A stretch of 64,000 bases of DNA from Curvularia sp. ZM96 (lineage: Eukaryota; Ascomycota; Dothideomycetes; Pleosporales; Pleosporaceae). Under the pieces are notes generated by a model. The model had not been told where the DNA came from, did no database searches, and was given only the letters and a program-made list of their open reading frames with translations. The position numbers were made by a program, and so were the translations under genes. Positions 11,490 through 23,539 of the stretch are shown in pieces. How positions within the stretch are numbered: the first letter of the stretch is position 1; each line of letters starts with the position of its first letter. Location: assembly GCA_022457065.1 (NCBI GenBank), contig JAJGBQ010000001.1, forward strand, positions 6,386,001 to 6,450,000, in the 5' to 3' direction.

Positions 11490-12401
11490 ATGGCTACCAT
11501 CGCGCCCCCAGAGAATCTTCAACCCCAATCACTCCTCCTCCAACTCCCAGCTGAAATCAAGCACCTCATTTTCGGCCTTTGCCTTACCACTGACACTCCG
11601 ATTTCCGATCCAAAGATTGATTCCAAGGGACAACAGGACGGATCAGTCTGTAATAGGGCGTCAAGACTCTCTCTCCTCCAAACATGTCGCAGGATATATC
11701 ACGAGGTCGATCGTCGGCCACTGTTCGCACACAACACCTTCCGCTTTTCCCGCCTCGAGACGATGCGGCCATTCCTTCAAGCACTGCCAGCCAGCTATCG
11801 CCAGTGCATTCAGGACATTGAAATCGATCTGCAGCACCTAAATTCTGATCATGCCCACCTCACGCATGCGTGGCTGCAATATCTGGCATGGACAGAAGAT
11901 GATCGCAAGCCTTCCCTACGCATGGATACGGGAGGCCTAAAGTGTCTTCGATTCAACCTCGAGGCTTGGCCTGTGATTGCCATGTACCGATGCGAGCTTT
12001 GGGAGGTTCTTCGTGGTATTCTTCGAGGTTTAGCGAATATGGAGAGAGTTGTTGTGACCGGAAAGGGCAGAGGGAAGACAATGGTTCAGAAGGCACCATG
12101 GTCGCCAGTCCATTTTGTTGGTGGAGACAATGTAGGCCCTGATGATTTAATACCCCGAATGAGCAGCTGTGTAAGTGCCGAGTCCGGCAGAGCCAGAATG
12201 ATCAAATGGCTGCGAAAAGACGGAAAGGTCCAACTAGAGGTAGTGTCGACAACCTGTACAGAAGAGAGGGCCAATGCACAACCATCGGAGAATGGTATTT
12301 GGCCACTGAACGGTTCCTGTACCGTCTCTGCTTACGAGCAACACTACCTTGGCGGTAAGCAGTCCGCAAGCCTCGAGATCAATCCCAGTGTCGTCGAATG
12401 A
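11490..12401 (+). CDS. Small F-box-like protein, function unknown
   Basis: Single exon, 303 residues. The head reads SLLLQLPAEIKHLIFGLCL, typical of a divergent F-box-like motif found in many dothideomycete proteins, followed by LLQTCRRIYHEV and FRFSRLETMRPFLQAL. F-box proteins hand substrates to SCF ubiquitin ligases, but I cannot name a substrate. The rest of the chain is not recognised. Its 3' end overlaps the Gpi2 gene on the other strand by 23 bp (tail to tail). Confidence 0.72.
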   Translation: MATIAPPENLQPQSLLLQLPAEIKHLIFGLCLTTDTPISDPKIDSKGQQDGSVCNRASRLSLLQTCRRIYHEVDRRPLFAHNTFRFSRLETMRPFLQALPASYRQCIQDIEIDLQHLNSDHAHLTHAWLQYLAWTEDDRKPSLRMDTGGLKCLRFNLEAWPVIAMYRCELWEVLRGILRGLANMERVVVTGKGRGKTMVQKAPWSPVHFVGGDNVGPDDLIPRMSSCVSAESGRARMIKWLRKDGKVQLEVVSTTCTEERANAQPSENGIWPLNGSCTVSAYEQHYLGGKQSASLEINPSVVE

Positions 12402-13542
12402 TGGGTCTGGCAGGATCCCACGGACCATGAATCTCGTTCTTGTACTTTTGCAGCCCGATCAACCACCAGCTGCAGACTCCCATGCCGAAGAGAGTCAGGA
12501 CCCCTCCAAGAATCGCGCCCGCTATGAACGTGGCGCGGCCGTTTCCTGTAAGAGTTACGAAGAGACCGCCCCACGCGCATGTCACCAGAGTGATGGTCAG
12601 CGCGAGATGGCCCCACGGCGACCGAGCACGCAGTTGGCGACGGAATATTGGGAACAGGCCAAATACCTCAATGGAGAAGAGAGTTAATGAGAAGACATGA
12701 GTGGTGGATGGCAGGCGCGACGCCAGAACTGCCGATGCCATCATAGCCGAGTTTGTAGATATCGAGGCTGGTAGTCTGGAGATTGAAGTTAGTTGGTAGA
12801 ATGACGGAGACGGCGTGTTGTTCATACTGAGCATCTGCACCTGCACTATAATCAAAGAATGCAACGTTCATCATCAGCAGCCAAGTACTCAGTGCCCATA
12901 TGGAATCACTTGTTGTCGAGCGTGTAAGTGACTTGAGAATCGGACTGAGCCCAAGCAAAGCCGCATAGATTAGTATAGCGGACTTGGCAGTTGCTAGACG
13001 CTGTTTAGACCTGGGAGAAAGGGTTTGTGAGGCTCTTGGCACCTCCTTGTCTGTCTCTGATGGGGGCGTCAAAGGCACATTGGGAACTACAGTCTTGAAG
13101 TCCTGGCCCATCCAATGGTCCCACAAAACCCAGGCCAATACGGTGCATAAGCTGGCCCATCCAACGACGGCGACAGGTGATACTCTCCCATAGATGATAG
13201 CTACGAAGCAGCAGCAGAAGATGATGACGGATGCAAGGTGCTGCACGATGACGGTAGCATCAGCCATGAGCGACCAGAATTCATAGGGCTGCAGCCTCGG
13301 GTTCCGCTGCAGGTGGTCCAAAAACGTAGTCTCATCAGTATAGTTATCCGGAACTGTTACGCGTAAGAAAACCCCCGCTAATACTGCAGGCTGCTGCGCG
13401 ACTCACAGGGTTGCTTGAACCACAGAAGCTTCTTGTAATGGCCCTTTGGTTGGCGGCTTGCCATCCGCGACCCACCTTTTCTCTTCCTCGCAGGTGCTGC
13501 AAAGGCTGCGCCTGCAGGGTCAAGTAGCCTATTCGCACTCAT
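12379..13542 (-). CDS. gpi2: GPI-GlcNAc transferase subunit Gpi2 (PIG-C)
   Basis: Exons in coding order 13542-13407, 13353-12828, 12775-12379; 352 residues, phases checked. Family blocks are KKLLWFKQPFPDNYTDETTF across intron 1, then FWSLMADATVIVQHLASVI, LGLSPILKSLTRSTTSDSIW and NSAMMASAVLASRLPS across intron 2. Several hydrophobic helices are present. Gpi2 is a membrane subunit of the ER complex that adds GlcNAc to phosphatidylinositol, the first step of GPI-anchor synthesis. The second intron (52 nt) has a textbook GTATGA donor, CTAAC branch point and CAG acceptor. The start at 13542 is the first ATG; a TTG further upstream is not a likely start. Confidence 0.93.
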
Positions 13543-13702
13543 GTCATGGATTGGCGAACTCTTGATCAATGCGAGCGCAGTTGGGGGAAAGGATGAAGTA
13601 AGGATGGATTGTCATGGTCGGCCACATAACGCTAGATCAAAGGAGGCGCGGTTATCTCCGAGGTTAACCCCGCGCATGCAGAGCGCAGCTCACAGAAGCA
13701 TA

Positions 13703-15621
13703 TTATTTGCGATTAAGTGTCGTCCAAGCGACCATGATCCTCCTCAGCTTGGGCACAGTAGCACGCCCTGCCTTTACTTTGAAATTGTCCTGCTTCAGCA
13801 CCCTTCCAATCTCCATGTAACTCTCCACTGCCACCCGAATAGGGCCTCTGGCAGCAACCGGCAGCCGCTCAATGGCATCCTTGGTTGTCTCGTACAGCGC
13901 AAAGGCATCCTTCAAAAGTCGTTTGCGTATTGTCTCGACCTGCTCTGAGTTCGGTCTCTTCAACACATCTTCATAACTTAGTCCCGCGTCCGAAAGCCAT
14001 CTCAATGGCAGATATACACGGCCAATCTTGGCATCTACTTGAATGTCTCGCGCAATGTTGACATACTGCAGTGCGACGCCCATATTGTTGCCAGCAACGA
14101 CAATAGACCGCTGCTCCTCAGCAGACAGCGTGCTAGGATACCAGTAGAATATGAGCTCAATGCACATCTGAGCCACCGTGCCTGCCACCCGATCCGCATA
14201 CAACCGCAGGTCCTCGGTGGTTTCTATTACTGGCGCCTTGTCGAAGGCGAGGTCCATTTCGAATCCACGAAGGAGGTCTTCCAGTGGTTGAGGAGATAGC
14301 TTAGCCGTGGGGAGTTGGAGAAACGCGGATTGGGTGTCAAGTGGGAAACTCTCGCGCACCTGGGCGTGCAGGGCAGAAGGCGTCACTTTCTCTGTGTATG
14401 CGTTGTTCAGAAATGTGCGCAGTTTCGCTATCCAGACCTTGGCCTCATCTGCATCCGCAGCATTGTCCACCAAATCGTCAGCTACGCGGCAGAAGGAGTA
14501 GAGTAAGAGGAGGTCCGCTCGTAAAGGACCAGGAAATGTCGCAGATGCAAGGTAGAAGCTGCGGCTCTTACGCTTCAAACGACGCACAGCCTCGTCAAGA
14601 CCCTTGAGTCGTTCAGCGTCGTATCTAGAAGTGGGCGTAAGAAGAGCGCGCATCAAGACAAATGGTGACGGTAGCAATGACGGGTCCGTAAACAGGTGTG
14701 GAAAAGTATACAACACTGCCAGAGCATTGTCGAACGCCAATTGGCCACACACTATCAGCGCATTCGTGGCAAAGAAAAACAGAGCCTCCTCTATCTCTAG
14801 GCCGTCCCACAGATGTACTCCATGCTTAGTACCCACGTTTATTACCCAAGTGCCTCTACGTAGTGCCAGTGTGTCGACAATCCAGAGATAAAGGGTGGGG
14901 AGAATGATTGGTAGTGCAGTATTGGTCCATGGCAGCACAATGATAAACTGGTATGCGAGGCTCCTGTTTCTTATTAGTGATGGACGAAGAGCCGATTGCA
15001 GTGGACGTACCATAGCAGCAGGAGAAACGGGCCGGCCCAGATCAGGATCAGGCCTGTATATGTTCCCTCGCCGCCTTCCCTAACGCATCGCCAGCCCCAC
15101 GCAATCACGCCCGACAGGAAGAGCTGTCCGGCAAGCTTTGTGTATCGCCACGGATTGCGGGATGCGCCCGATTCGATCCTCAGGTAAACAGGCTGGAAAG
15201 TGGGCCTACTGAGGAGCAAATAGAGCAATGTGGTGTTGTATGTCTGGATGACGAAGAAGAAGACCTCTTCAAGAGGGATGTGGTATAGCTTTGGGCCGAC
15301 AATGACATGACTGGGGTAGCTCCAGATACCGGTGCGGATAAGGTACGAGTCCCATGGTATTGTCGAGGTGACAGCGACCTGGACTGTTAGCATACATTCG
15401 TCGTCGAGTTGCGCCGCATGATAGCAGGCGTACATACCAGTATCAGATAGATGATCTTATACGCGTCGAGCTTGGTCAAGAACGGGCGGTAGAGCCATGT
15501 GAGGAATATGGCCGGCGGGATCGTGTACTTGAGATGCCTAGCCGTGCCTGTCAGCCATGTGGTGTTTGCGTGTCGCAATGTGAGGGCATGCTACCTACAC
15601 GAGCGCGTAGTCGAAGCCCAT
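13703..15621 (-). CDS. carRA: Bifunctional lycopene cyclase / phytoene synthase (CarRA/AL-2)
   Basis: Exons in coding order 15621-15599, 15537-15438, 15378-15011, 14963-13703; 583 residues, all phases consistent. The N-terminal half is the membrane lycopene cyclase, a tandem repeat marked by PWDSYLIRTGIWSYP with PLEEVFFFVIQT, then GLEIEEALFFFATNALIV. The C-terminal half is phytoene synthase with aspartate-rich motifs CRVADDLVDNAAD and YVNIARDIQVDAKIGRVYLP. It condenses two GGPP into phytoene and cyclises lycopene to carotene. The first exon is only 23 nt; its splice gives MGFDYALVHLKYT, which aligns with known fungal homologues. It is divergent from the cleavage oxygenase, sharing 515 bp of upstream DNA. 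Confidence 0.97.
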
Positions 15622-16136
15622 GATGAAACCGTGGAACTGAAGGAGATGGCCGGCGAGACGTGCAATTGGCGTCACCCGTGGACCCAATGCAAGGGAACAA
15701 GCTGGACCGCTGTGAGTGAGCGGCTAGCACAGGAAAGATGCAGATAATCCATAGCGCGAAATGTTCGCGGATTCCATGCGGCGGCGTCTCAACCGGCAAT
15801 GCTGGGAGCACGTGGGCCGAAAACGGGTTAGCCGCCCGTTCAAGCTTCGCAAATGACATCACCATCTACCCGTCACCATCTTCTCAACAGCACCGATTTT
15901 ACCAGGTTGTCGACCCGTCCATTCCGGCTCTGACAGGCTGTTGCATCATGTCACCCACACGCGCCCCTCACCCCACCCGGCACTTAGCCAGGGGTTCTTT
16001 CTCCTCCCGCGGCGCTGCTTGAGCAAGACATGTGAATATCGGCTTTGCTGTATACAAGGACGTTGGCCAGCGACTCTGCTGTGCACCCATCCCCAGCCCT
16101 CGACCACCCAATGCTGCCAAGATAAGTCCCGCCGTC
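15622..16136. promoter_or_regulatory. Shared promoter of carRA and carotenoid oxygenase
   Basis: These 515 bp lie between the divergent start codons of two pathway genes. A CACGTG palindrome occurs at 15809-15814. In other fungi the orthologous genes are induced together by light; whether this region carries a White-Collar site cannot be decided by eye. Confidence 0.6.
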
Positions 16137-18320
16137 ATGTCCAAACCTGGACAGCACCAGAAACCTACCCATAGACATCCGTACGCTGGCCCCACTACGC
16201 CGTTCTGCCATAGCTATGCCTAATCTACTTGCAGCTACCTCTCCGGCAACTTTGCGCCTGTCACCAAATCATGGCCGCCCACGCCAGTCTCTTGGACTGG
16301 CCACATTCCTGAGGAACTCCTCGGCGGAATGTATGTTCGGAATGGTGGAAACCCCGTGACCAACGACGACCTGGGGCGTGAAGCGCACTGGTTCGACGGC
16401 GATGGCATGCTCTCGGGCGTGTGGTTCAGTCGTTCACCAACAGACCCTACCAAGCCCTTTGTCCACTTTGTCAACCAGTTCATCCTCACAGACGTCTACC
16501 TCACTGCTGTTCAGAATCCAGCTCTCCGTACACCCATTCTGCCTAGTATTGCGACACTAGTCAACCCAGCATCCGCTCTATTCTGGATTCTGTGGCGGAT
16601 CTTTCGTACTGTTCTTCTTGTGTTGTGGACGCATCTTTCTGGGTCAGCCAGCGCCATCAAGCGAATTAGTGTTGCCAACACCAGCATATTGTACCACGAT
16701 GGACGTGCCCTAGCAACCTGCGAGAGCGGACCGCCAATACGCGTCACACTACCAGGTCTGGAAACCGTAGGCTGGTTCAATGGAAACACTGCTGAAGGCG
16801 AACCCGCCTCGAAAGATGACGCCCACCACAGTTGCGACGAGAAGCATGAAGCGTTTGGCGGAACCGGGTTGTTAAGCTGGATGAAAGAATGGACTACTGG
16901 GCACCCAAAAGTCGACAAAGTAACAGACGAGCTGGTTCTCTTTCACTGCAACTTTGTAGCACCCTACGTTCACTACTCATTGCTCCCTGCAGAGGGCTCT
17001 TCCACAAGCCAGACGGACTCCGAATCAAAGGCCATAGTCAATGCCCCAGTCCCGGGATGCTCTGGCGGACGGCTGATGCACGACTTTGGCGTTTCGAGAC
17101 ATCATACCGTCATTCTCGATATGCCGCTCTCGCTCACACCTCTGAATCTGGCTAAAAACAAGCCCGTAGTAGTGTACGAGCCCGAGAAGCTAGCCAGGTT
17201 TGGTGTCTTTCCTCGTCGGCATCCCGAGTTGGTACGCTGGTTCGAGACAGATGGCTGTTGCATCCTCCACACGGCCAACACCTGGGACGAGTATGATAGC
17301 AACAACAATGTGGTGGCTGTCAACATGCTTGCTTGTCGCTTAACTTCAGCATCTCTAGTCTTCAGTGCCGGCAACATTGAACCACCGCCACATCCAAATC
17401 ACAAGGAGAAATCGCGCAGCAAGCCAATGTCGTTCTTTGCAAAATATACTGATGACGAGGAGGACAAAGATCCCGAAAAATCTTACCTAGAAGAGACTTC
17501 GCCGTTACTCGGACCAGATGCATCCATCTTTGGCCCAGCTTCTTCAATGTCTGCTTCCAACATACCAATATCTCTTGACGACGAGGAGCAGTGTCGATTG
17601 TACTATTACCGCTTCTCCCTAGATTCGGGGTCTGAAAACACCATCACTCACCAGTTTGCACTATCAGCGATTCCTTTCGAATTCCCTACAGTATCACCGG
17701 CTACAGAAATGGTACGTGCAAGATATGTGTACGGCTGCAGCACATCGGACGAATCATTTGGAGCTGCATTGGACAAGGCTACCAAAATCGACGTTTTGGT
17801 GAGAATGGATGTCGAGAGCCTTCTTTCCCGCGCGCATCATGCAACTCCGGAGGCAATTACCGGATGCGTCGACACTCGTTCGATGGACGAGATAATTGCA
17901 TCAGATGACCCCAATGATCCGATCAAGGCGTTTCGACTGCCTCCGCATCACTTTGGCCAAGAAGCCAGGTTCGTACCCCGCAAGGCGTCGAAAAAGGCGA
18001 TCTCAGGCGACTTGGCCTCGGATGAACTGGATGGCTACCTTCTCTTTTACGTTTTCAACGAGGAGCAGCTAGACGAAGACGGCGAATGCAGGCCAGACGC
18101 TGTAAGTGAGCTGTGGGTGTTGGACGCAAGAGATATGCAGACAATTGTTTGCAAGGTCCAGCTTGCAACCAGGATACCCTATGGTCTCCATGGCAACTGG
18201 TTCACCGAGGAGGACATTGCGCAGCAGCGCCAGGTTGAAAAGTTACGATCCGAGACAGAGACGATCTGCGATACCCGATGGAGCCACTTGCAAAAGGCGC
18301 TTGTTAGTTACCTTGGCTAG
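16137..18320 (+). CDS. carX: Carotenoid cleavage oxygenase (CarX-like, retinal-forming)
   Basis: Exons 16137-16180 and 16235-18320; 709 residues. The junction reads HRHPYLSGNFAPV, matching the family start. This is an RPE65/carotenoid oxygenase beta-propeller. All four histidines that bind the catalytic iron are visible: GHPKVD (near 16900), LMHDFGVSRHH (near 17075), ILHTANTWDE (near 17268) and YGLHGNWF (near 18190). Fungal CarX splits beta-carotene symmetrically to two retinals, the rhodopsin chromophore, which fits the rhodopsin gene next door. A hydrophobic segment near residue 115-140 (FWILWRIFRTVLLVLW) may insert into a membrane. Substrate choice is inferred from context. Confidence 0.93.
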
Positions 18321-19534
18321 TCAGGTCAGGGTTCAAGTTCATGTTTGTACATTGTTGAGCGTTCATCCATAGGCCAGTAATTCTGGCGGCATCAGCATTA
18401 CCGGCGCAGTGGGAAACTTTCAAAGCTAATGTATAATTCTGTTCTTCATCATGTCTTTCCTTCGACTGTCGTGAGATGAACCCTTTTTCGCTCGATCGCT
18501 AGAACAAATGTGCAGGGCTGAGATGGCACATGGCCCAGGACTACCATTCCAGCCTTGCCGACTGGCCAACGGCTCAGGCTGACAGAGCAGAGAAAACATG
18601 TCGATCTGCCGACGGGAATAGCAGTCCAGGCCAATCTGCGTTGGCCATGGCACTCATAGCCCCTCATTATGGTGGTTTGAGCTGGGGTGACGCCTGAATG
18701 CGCGTGACGTAAAGCATTACTAACCATGATTATTCTGATACGTGTGGACGACGTCGATGTCAAAGTAAGCTTGCCAGATCAGCACTATAAAGCTTAAATC
18801 GTGGTGGCGTGACTGTGCGAAGTGGGGTCTGCGCGATGCGGATGCTTCGGGAGCTAGCATCATACCCTCGCCCCTCATCGTCCTTCATCGACTCGAACCT
18901 CAGTATGACCGAGCATTCGCCGCTATAGCCACTCAGCACCTGTCGGCCAGCCAGCGAGCCGTCCAGTCCCGGGCCAAGTCGCAGGAAACCTCTCCTCATT
19001 GCTGCCATCGCGATGTATTCCCTGCGTTGCAGGTCACACAGCGCTGTTGATCCTCGCACCAAGCCCGAACAATGGCCTCTCGAACCACTCACAGCAACGA
19101 AGAAACGGCGGTGGACGCTGTCTGCAACGGCCAAGTCTTGATAGCTTCCCGCGGCGGGGCAGTCATCCATTGTTGCAGCTTGATTACAGCTTGACGTCTC
19201 GACTTGTCCCTTGGGCCACGCCGTTAGTCAGTACTGCGATTGGCGGGAGCACAGACGTGGGTGTGATGCGACATGTTCTAGGTGCTACTATGTCGTCATG
19301 GACAGTCTCAAGGAAAACGTCTCCGGATCGCAGCAATGACAGGACGGTGGGATGACGGCATGGTTACATGGCTGGTGATAGGAGATATAGCCTGAGCTGC
19401 GCCAGCTAATGGTTGCTTGAATACCTCCCAGAGTCGATAGTTCCTTGGTACCTCAGACCGAGCCCTTTCTTCGAGCACAAAAAAAAAGACACTAGCTGAA
19501 GCGTAGTCTTGCGTTCAAGACAACCACGAGCATA
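18321..19534. promoter_or_regulatory. Long intergenic region upstream of the rhodopsin gene
   Basis: These 1.2 kb separate the oxygenase stop from the rhodopsin start. The largest open frame (18760-19170, minus) has no recognisable domain and is rejected. The region probably carries rhodopsin control elements; I could not pick out a specific one. Confidence 0.4.
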
Positions 19535-20679
19535 ATGCAGCTTGACCTAGAACGCAGAAACGATGTGTTCGAACACAACGGTATGTTTACACGTGCAGTT
19601 GTTCGAGCCATGTTACACCACTCCTTTTACAATGGCTCAGAAATACTGCAAGTAAACAACCGTATGTTCTTGGTCTAACAATATCCAGGCAACACTGTCA
19701 ATGGCCGTACCGCAGACATCAACATCACAACCCATGGCTCCGACTTCTATTTTGCCATTTGCGCCGTCATGGGCCTCGCCGGCTTCATCTTCGTTGGCAT
19801 GTCGTTCCGCGTAGAGCGCCGCAACCGTCTCTTCCACTACATCACGTCTGGTGTGGTCTTCGTTGCTGCCATTGCTTACTTCACCATGGGCTCTAACCTC
19901 GGCTTCACCCCTATTCGTGTCGAATTCTACCGCAATGACCCAGTTGTTCGTGGCACTTACCGCGCCATCTTCTATGCCCGATACATTGACTGGTTCATCA
20001 CCACGCCTTTGCTGCTCATGGACTTGCTGCTCACTGCCGGTATGCCATGGCCTACCATCCTCTGGGTTATTCTTGTCGACGAAATCATGATTGTCACTGG
20101 TCTGATCGGTGCTCTTATCCAAAGCATCTACAAGTGGCCATACTTTGTCTTTGGTATGTCTATTATCTTTGGTCCTAAATGTTACACATACTAACAAGAA
20201 TACAGGTTGCGTTGCTCTCTTGTACATTGTCTACCAGCTCACCTGGGAGGCTCGCATCCACTCCAAGACATTTGGCCGCGACGTCGAGAGGACCTTCCTC
20301 ATGTGCGGAAGCTTGACTGCTTTCCTCTGGATTCTCTATCCAATTGCCTGGGGTGTGTGCGAGGGCGGGTAAGTTGAAGATTTCCAACTGGGCATTACTT
20401 GAATCAAGCTTACTAATACCCCTATCCAGTAACGTCATTGCTCCCGACAGCGAGGCCGTCTTCTACGGTGTCCTCGACTTCCTCGCCAAGCCCGTCTTTG
20501 GTGCTCTCCTCCTCTGGGGCCACAGGAACATCGACCCCGCTCGCTTGGGTCTCCAGATCAGGGACTACAACGACGACACTATGCTCAACGAGAAGCGCCG
20601 CAAGGAGGAGGCTGCCCGCACCGGCCAGACCACTGTCAACCCTCCTCACGATGGTCCGGCTGCCACCACCACTGTCTAA
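19535..20679 (+). CDS. Microbial (type I) rhodopsin, proton-pump type
   Basis: Exons 19535-19580, 19689-20153, 20206-20368, 20430-20679; 307 residues, phases checked. Seven helices are evident. Key residues by alignment to bacteriorhodopsin: D116 in ARYIDWFITTPLLLMD (D85, primary acceptor), D127 (D96, internal donor), D241 and the retinal lysine K245 in VLDFLAKPVFG. Having both D85 and D96 equivalents predicts fast light-driven proton pumping, as in Leptosphaeria rhodopsin and Fusarium CarO, and not a sensor. The cytosolic tail is polar (NEKRRKEEAARTGQ). It sits in the carotenoid cluster that makes its retinal. Equivalent to carO/ops genes. Confidence 0.96.
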
Positions 20680-21558
20680 TTGAACATTGCTGCTTGATAT
20701 CATGTTTATGTGTGCGCACATCGATTCATGCATGCAAGGAATACCCCTAAGCGATTATGAAATGTAGTAGGTTGAGGTAATAATAATATTGTGGACTGCG
20801 CATTCCCAAGTGGAGTTGCCGGTCATGGAGTGTGAAAGAGAGAACGGAGGAAGGAATTACGACTTGTTTAACGATACCACCAAGTATGTTGATTAATCAA
20901 TCATTCAGTCTTTACCATGAATAGACTGTCTCCTGCGGAAGCAACGTGCTGTGTTTGTCATGTGATTTGTGTGGTCAGAGGACTCGCGAGTGAAATGTTT
21001 GAACAGTGCACGCAAGTGAAGATAACGTCCCTTACTGTTACGTGACTTGAATATGAGATCCAAAGGACAGGCCTCGGGCCCCTATCGGGTATCTCTCGGG
21101 CCAGCAAGGCTGAGGACCTGCACAGTATAAATGGTTCTATCTGATCCTTAAGATGAAATTCAAGGATTTATCTGAATGCTATTTTAATATTCTTGCTTCT
21201 ACCTCCTAATCCTTTCACACTTCCTATAGAGCAAGATATACTATATACTAAATACGTGAAAGATATATTAACTTTTGGTAACTAGAGAGCGTACATATAT
21301 AATGGATGTCGTTAACTACAGTTTATTCTTATTTTGTATACTAGTAGGTATTTTACTACAAGATATATGGCTATATAAATTGCATAAGCGTTTGGATTAC
21401 CATTAAATTTGTCTTGGGATGGGAAACATTGATAAGGCTTGGCCTGGTGCTCGTTTAGTCAGCCAACGCGCTTTCAGCTGAGCAGTGTTGCTCACGGCAG
21501 CCTAACTGTTCAACTTCTTACCAACATCCCAGCCTCCCTTCTCCCTAATAAATGTTCC
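20680..21558. other. Intergenic with AT-rich patch (about 21170-21415)
   Basis: The first half is ordinary 3' flank. From about 21170 to 21415 base composition swings to strongly A+T-rich, with many TATA/ATAT words, unlike the rest of the window. In fungi such patches often are RIP-mutated transposon remnants, but no terminal repeats or coding remains are visible here. It lies directly upstream of the HET gene. Confidence 0.5.
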
Positions 21559-23533
21559 ATGGACGAAGTTGACTACATGACCGATGATGTTCATTCTTGC
21601 AGCTATTGTGCGAGAATAGCTATAAGTGAAGAGGACGAATTCGGCCGCTTGCCGTGGTTCCTCGATGCGACACCGATTACAGCGCCCGAACTGCAGGAAG
21701 CTGCAGAATCCTGTCCTCTGTTCGGCGTGATCCCGGACAACTCTATGGCCAAAGCTGCTACGAATCATACCAAGTCAGTAACTCCGGGTATTAGGGACTT
21801 GGTACGGAACTGGAAAGAATGGAATATTCATATTCATTCACTACCAGGTACGCACAGAACAGCTGATTAAGGGCCGTTTCTGTCGAAATTTACTTACTAA
21901 TGACGCTTTCTCAGGAGGAACATGGGGCTGCGAACCCACCATGCACATGGAGTTGAGCACGTATTATTATCCCCACGTTGATTCGAGTCTTGCGTTCACA
22001 ACGGCTCAAACTTGGATCGAAGAGTGTGTAGAGACACATAAGGAATGCCCGCGGAGGCCATCAGGGCCACCTCCTACAAGACTACTGGACGTGCATTCCA
22101 TTGATGGCCAGAACAACAGCATTTGCCTCGTCGAAACCAAGGATTGGCCTAAACAAGATTTCTCAGAATGGGCGACGTTGAGCTACAGCTGGGGTGGGGA
22201 CCAACCGTTGAAGACCACTAAAGAATCTATTCTAAGCCATCACAAGGGGATCTCTCTCATGGACTTGCCCCAAACGTTACAGGATGCGGTCACTGTATGT
22301 CGAAAGATTGGGGTCTCTTACCTGTGGGTCGACAGTCTCTGTATTATTCAGGATGACAACGGAGACTTAGGGCATGAGTTGGGGCAGATGCCACGCATAT
22401 ATCAATGTGCACTGTTCACCATTTATGCCGCATCGGCTCGCAGTGCCCAGGAAGGGTTTCTTCAGCGACGACGGCTGTATTACAATAGGTTCCTCCCCAC
22501 TAAGCTTCGTATTCACAACCCCAGACACACATCGAAGGAGAAATCCTACCGGATACTGGCTGAATGGGTCTTCAGTCATTATGCCGACAGGAGTTGGCGG
22601 GACGAACCGCTCAACGAACGAGCATGGGCATTCCAGGAACGCATGTTGTCGCCTCGTATGCTTGTCTATTCATCTCGGGAGTTGATATGGCAATGTCGGC
22701 ACGGCAACCGCCGGGTGGGAAACCAGCTGTCACCATATACATTTCAAATTGTGCAGGGCCTCGATAATGATCTGCCTTGCATTCCAGGTAGCGAGGCACC
22801 TTCTTGGCAGTTCATCGTCTCCAAGTACACAAAGTGCAACCTTACGTATCCGTCGGACAAACTGATCGCGATCGCCAGCTTAGCGGAGTTCTACCAGAAG
22901 GAGTTTAACAAGACTTACTTGGCGGGGCTGTGGAAGGAAGACCTGCCTTTATCTTTGTGCTGGTCTGTGTCTGTCTCCTCTATACGAAAAAGGCCACTCG
23001 AGTGGAGAGCACCATCATGGTCCTGGGCTTCAATAGATGGGGAAATATTCAGGTTATTAAACGGTCCATCAGACAGTTCCAAAAGTATGGTCCAAGTAAT
23101 CGAGGCCGAAACAGTACCTTTACACCCGGAGGCTCCTTTATCGGGAATCAAAAGCGCATCGTTGATCATGAGCGGGAAAGTAGAACCGGCAACCTTGCAA
23201 ATTAAGGTCGAATTGCAGGAGGAACGTTTGGTCATTAACACACAGATTATAGGTATTCGCTATGCTGACGCTATCGACGTCGAGCTTGATGCTTATGAAG
23301 AGAGTTGGTGTCACATGAGCTCAGTCGAGCTAGATGTTAGGCTACTTTTACTTGTCAATTCTGATATATTCAGGTATTATCATGGAATGGTACTTCGAGA
23401 GTTAGACGTGGGCTGCGTCAGGGGAAAGGTATATCAAAGGGTTGGGAGATTTTCTGGAAAACCTTCTCATGGCTCGAGATGGTATGACCATTTCTCATGG
23501 GACTCAGACTTTCAGACTATACAGATTGAATGA
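21559..23533 (+). CDS. Heterokaryon-incompatibility (HET) domain protein
   Basis: Exons 21559-21847 and 21915-23533; 635 residues. The HET domain is marked by WATLSYSWGGDQPLKTT, LPQTLQDAVTVCRKIG, YLWVDSLCIIQDD, FTIYAASARSAQEGFL and later LNERAWAFQERMLSPRMLVY. A CSYC cysteine pair lies near the start (residues 15-18), as in many HET proteins. HET proteins trigger growth inhibition or cell death when genetically different hyphae fuse. Here it interrupts the carotenoid cluster between rhodopsin and phytoene desaturase, and its stop lies 6 bp from the desaturase stop on the opposite strand. The ATG used is the first in frame; a partner or trigger is unknown. Confidence 0.9.
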
Positions 23534-23539
23534 CTACAC

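Noticed and set aside
18760..19170. 136-codon minus-strand open frame in the rhodopsin upstream region
   Set aside because: No recognisable domain, start context or homologous pattern; composition like non-coding sequence.
19637..20227. 196-codon open frame antisense to the rhodopsin
   Set aside because: It mirrors the codon pattern of the rhodopsin exons, runs through an intron and has no domain.
21170..21415. Intact transposon
   Set aside because: No terminal repeats, target duplication or transposase remains visible; only an A+T-rich patch.
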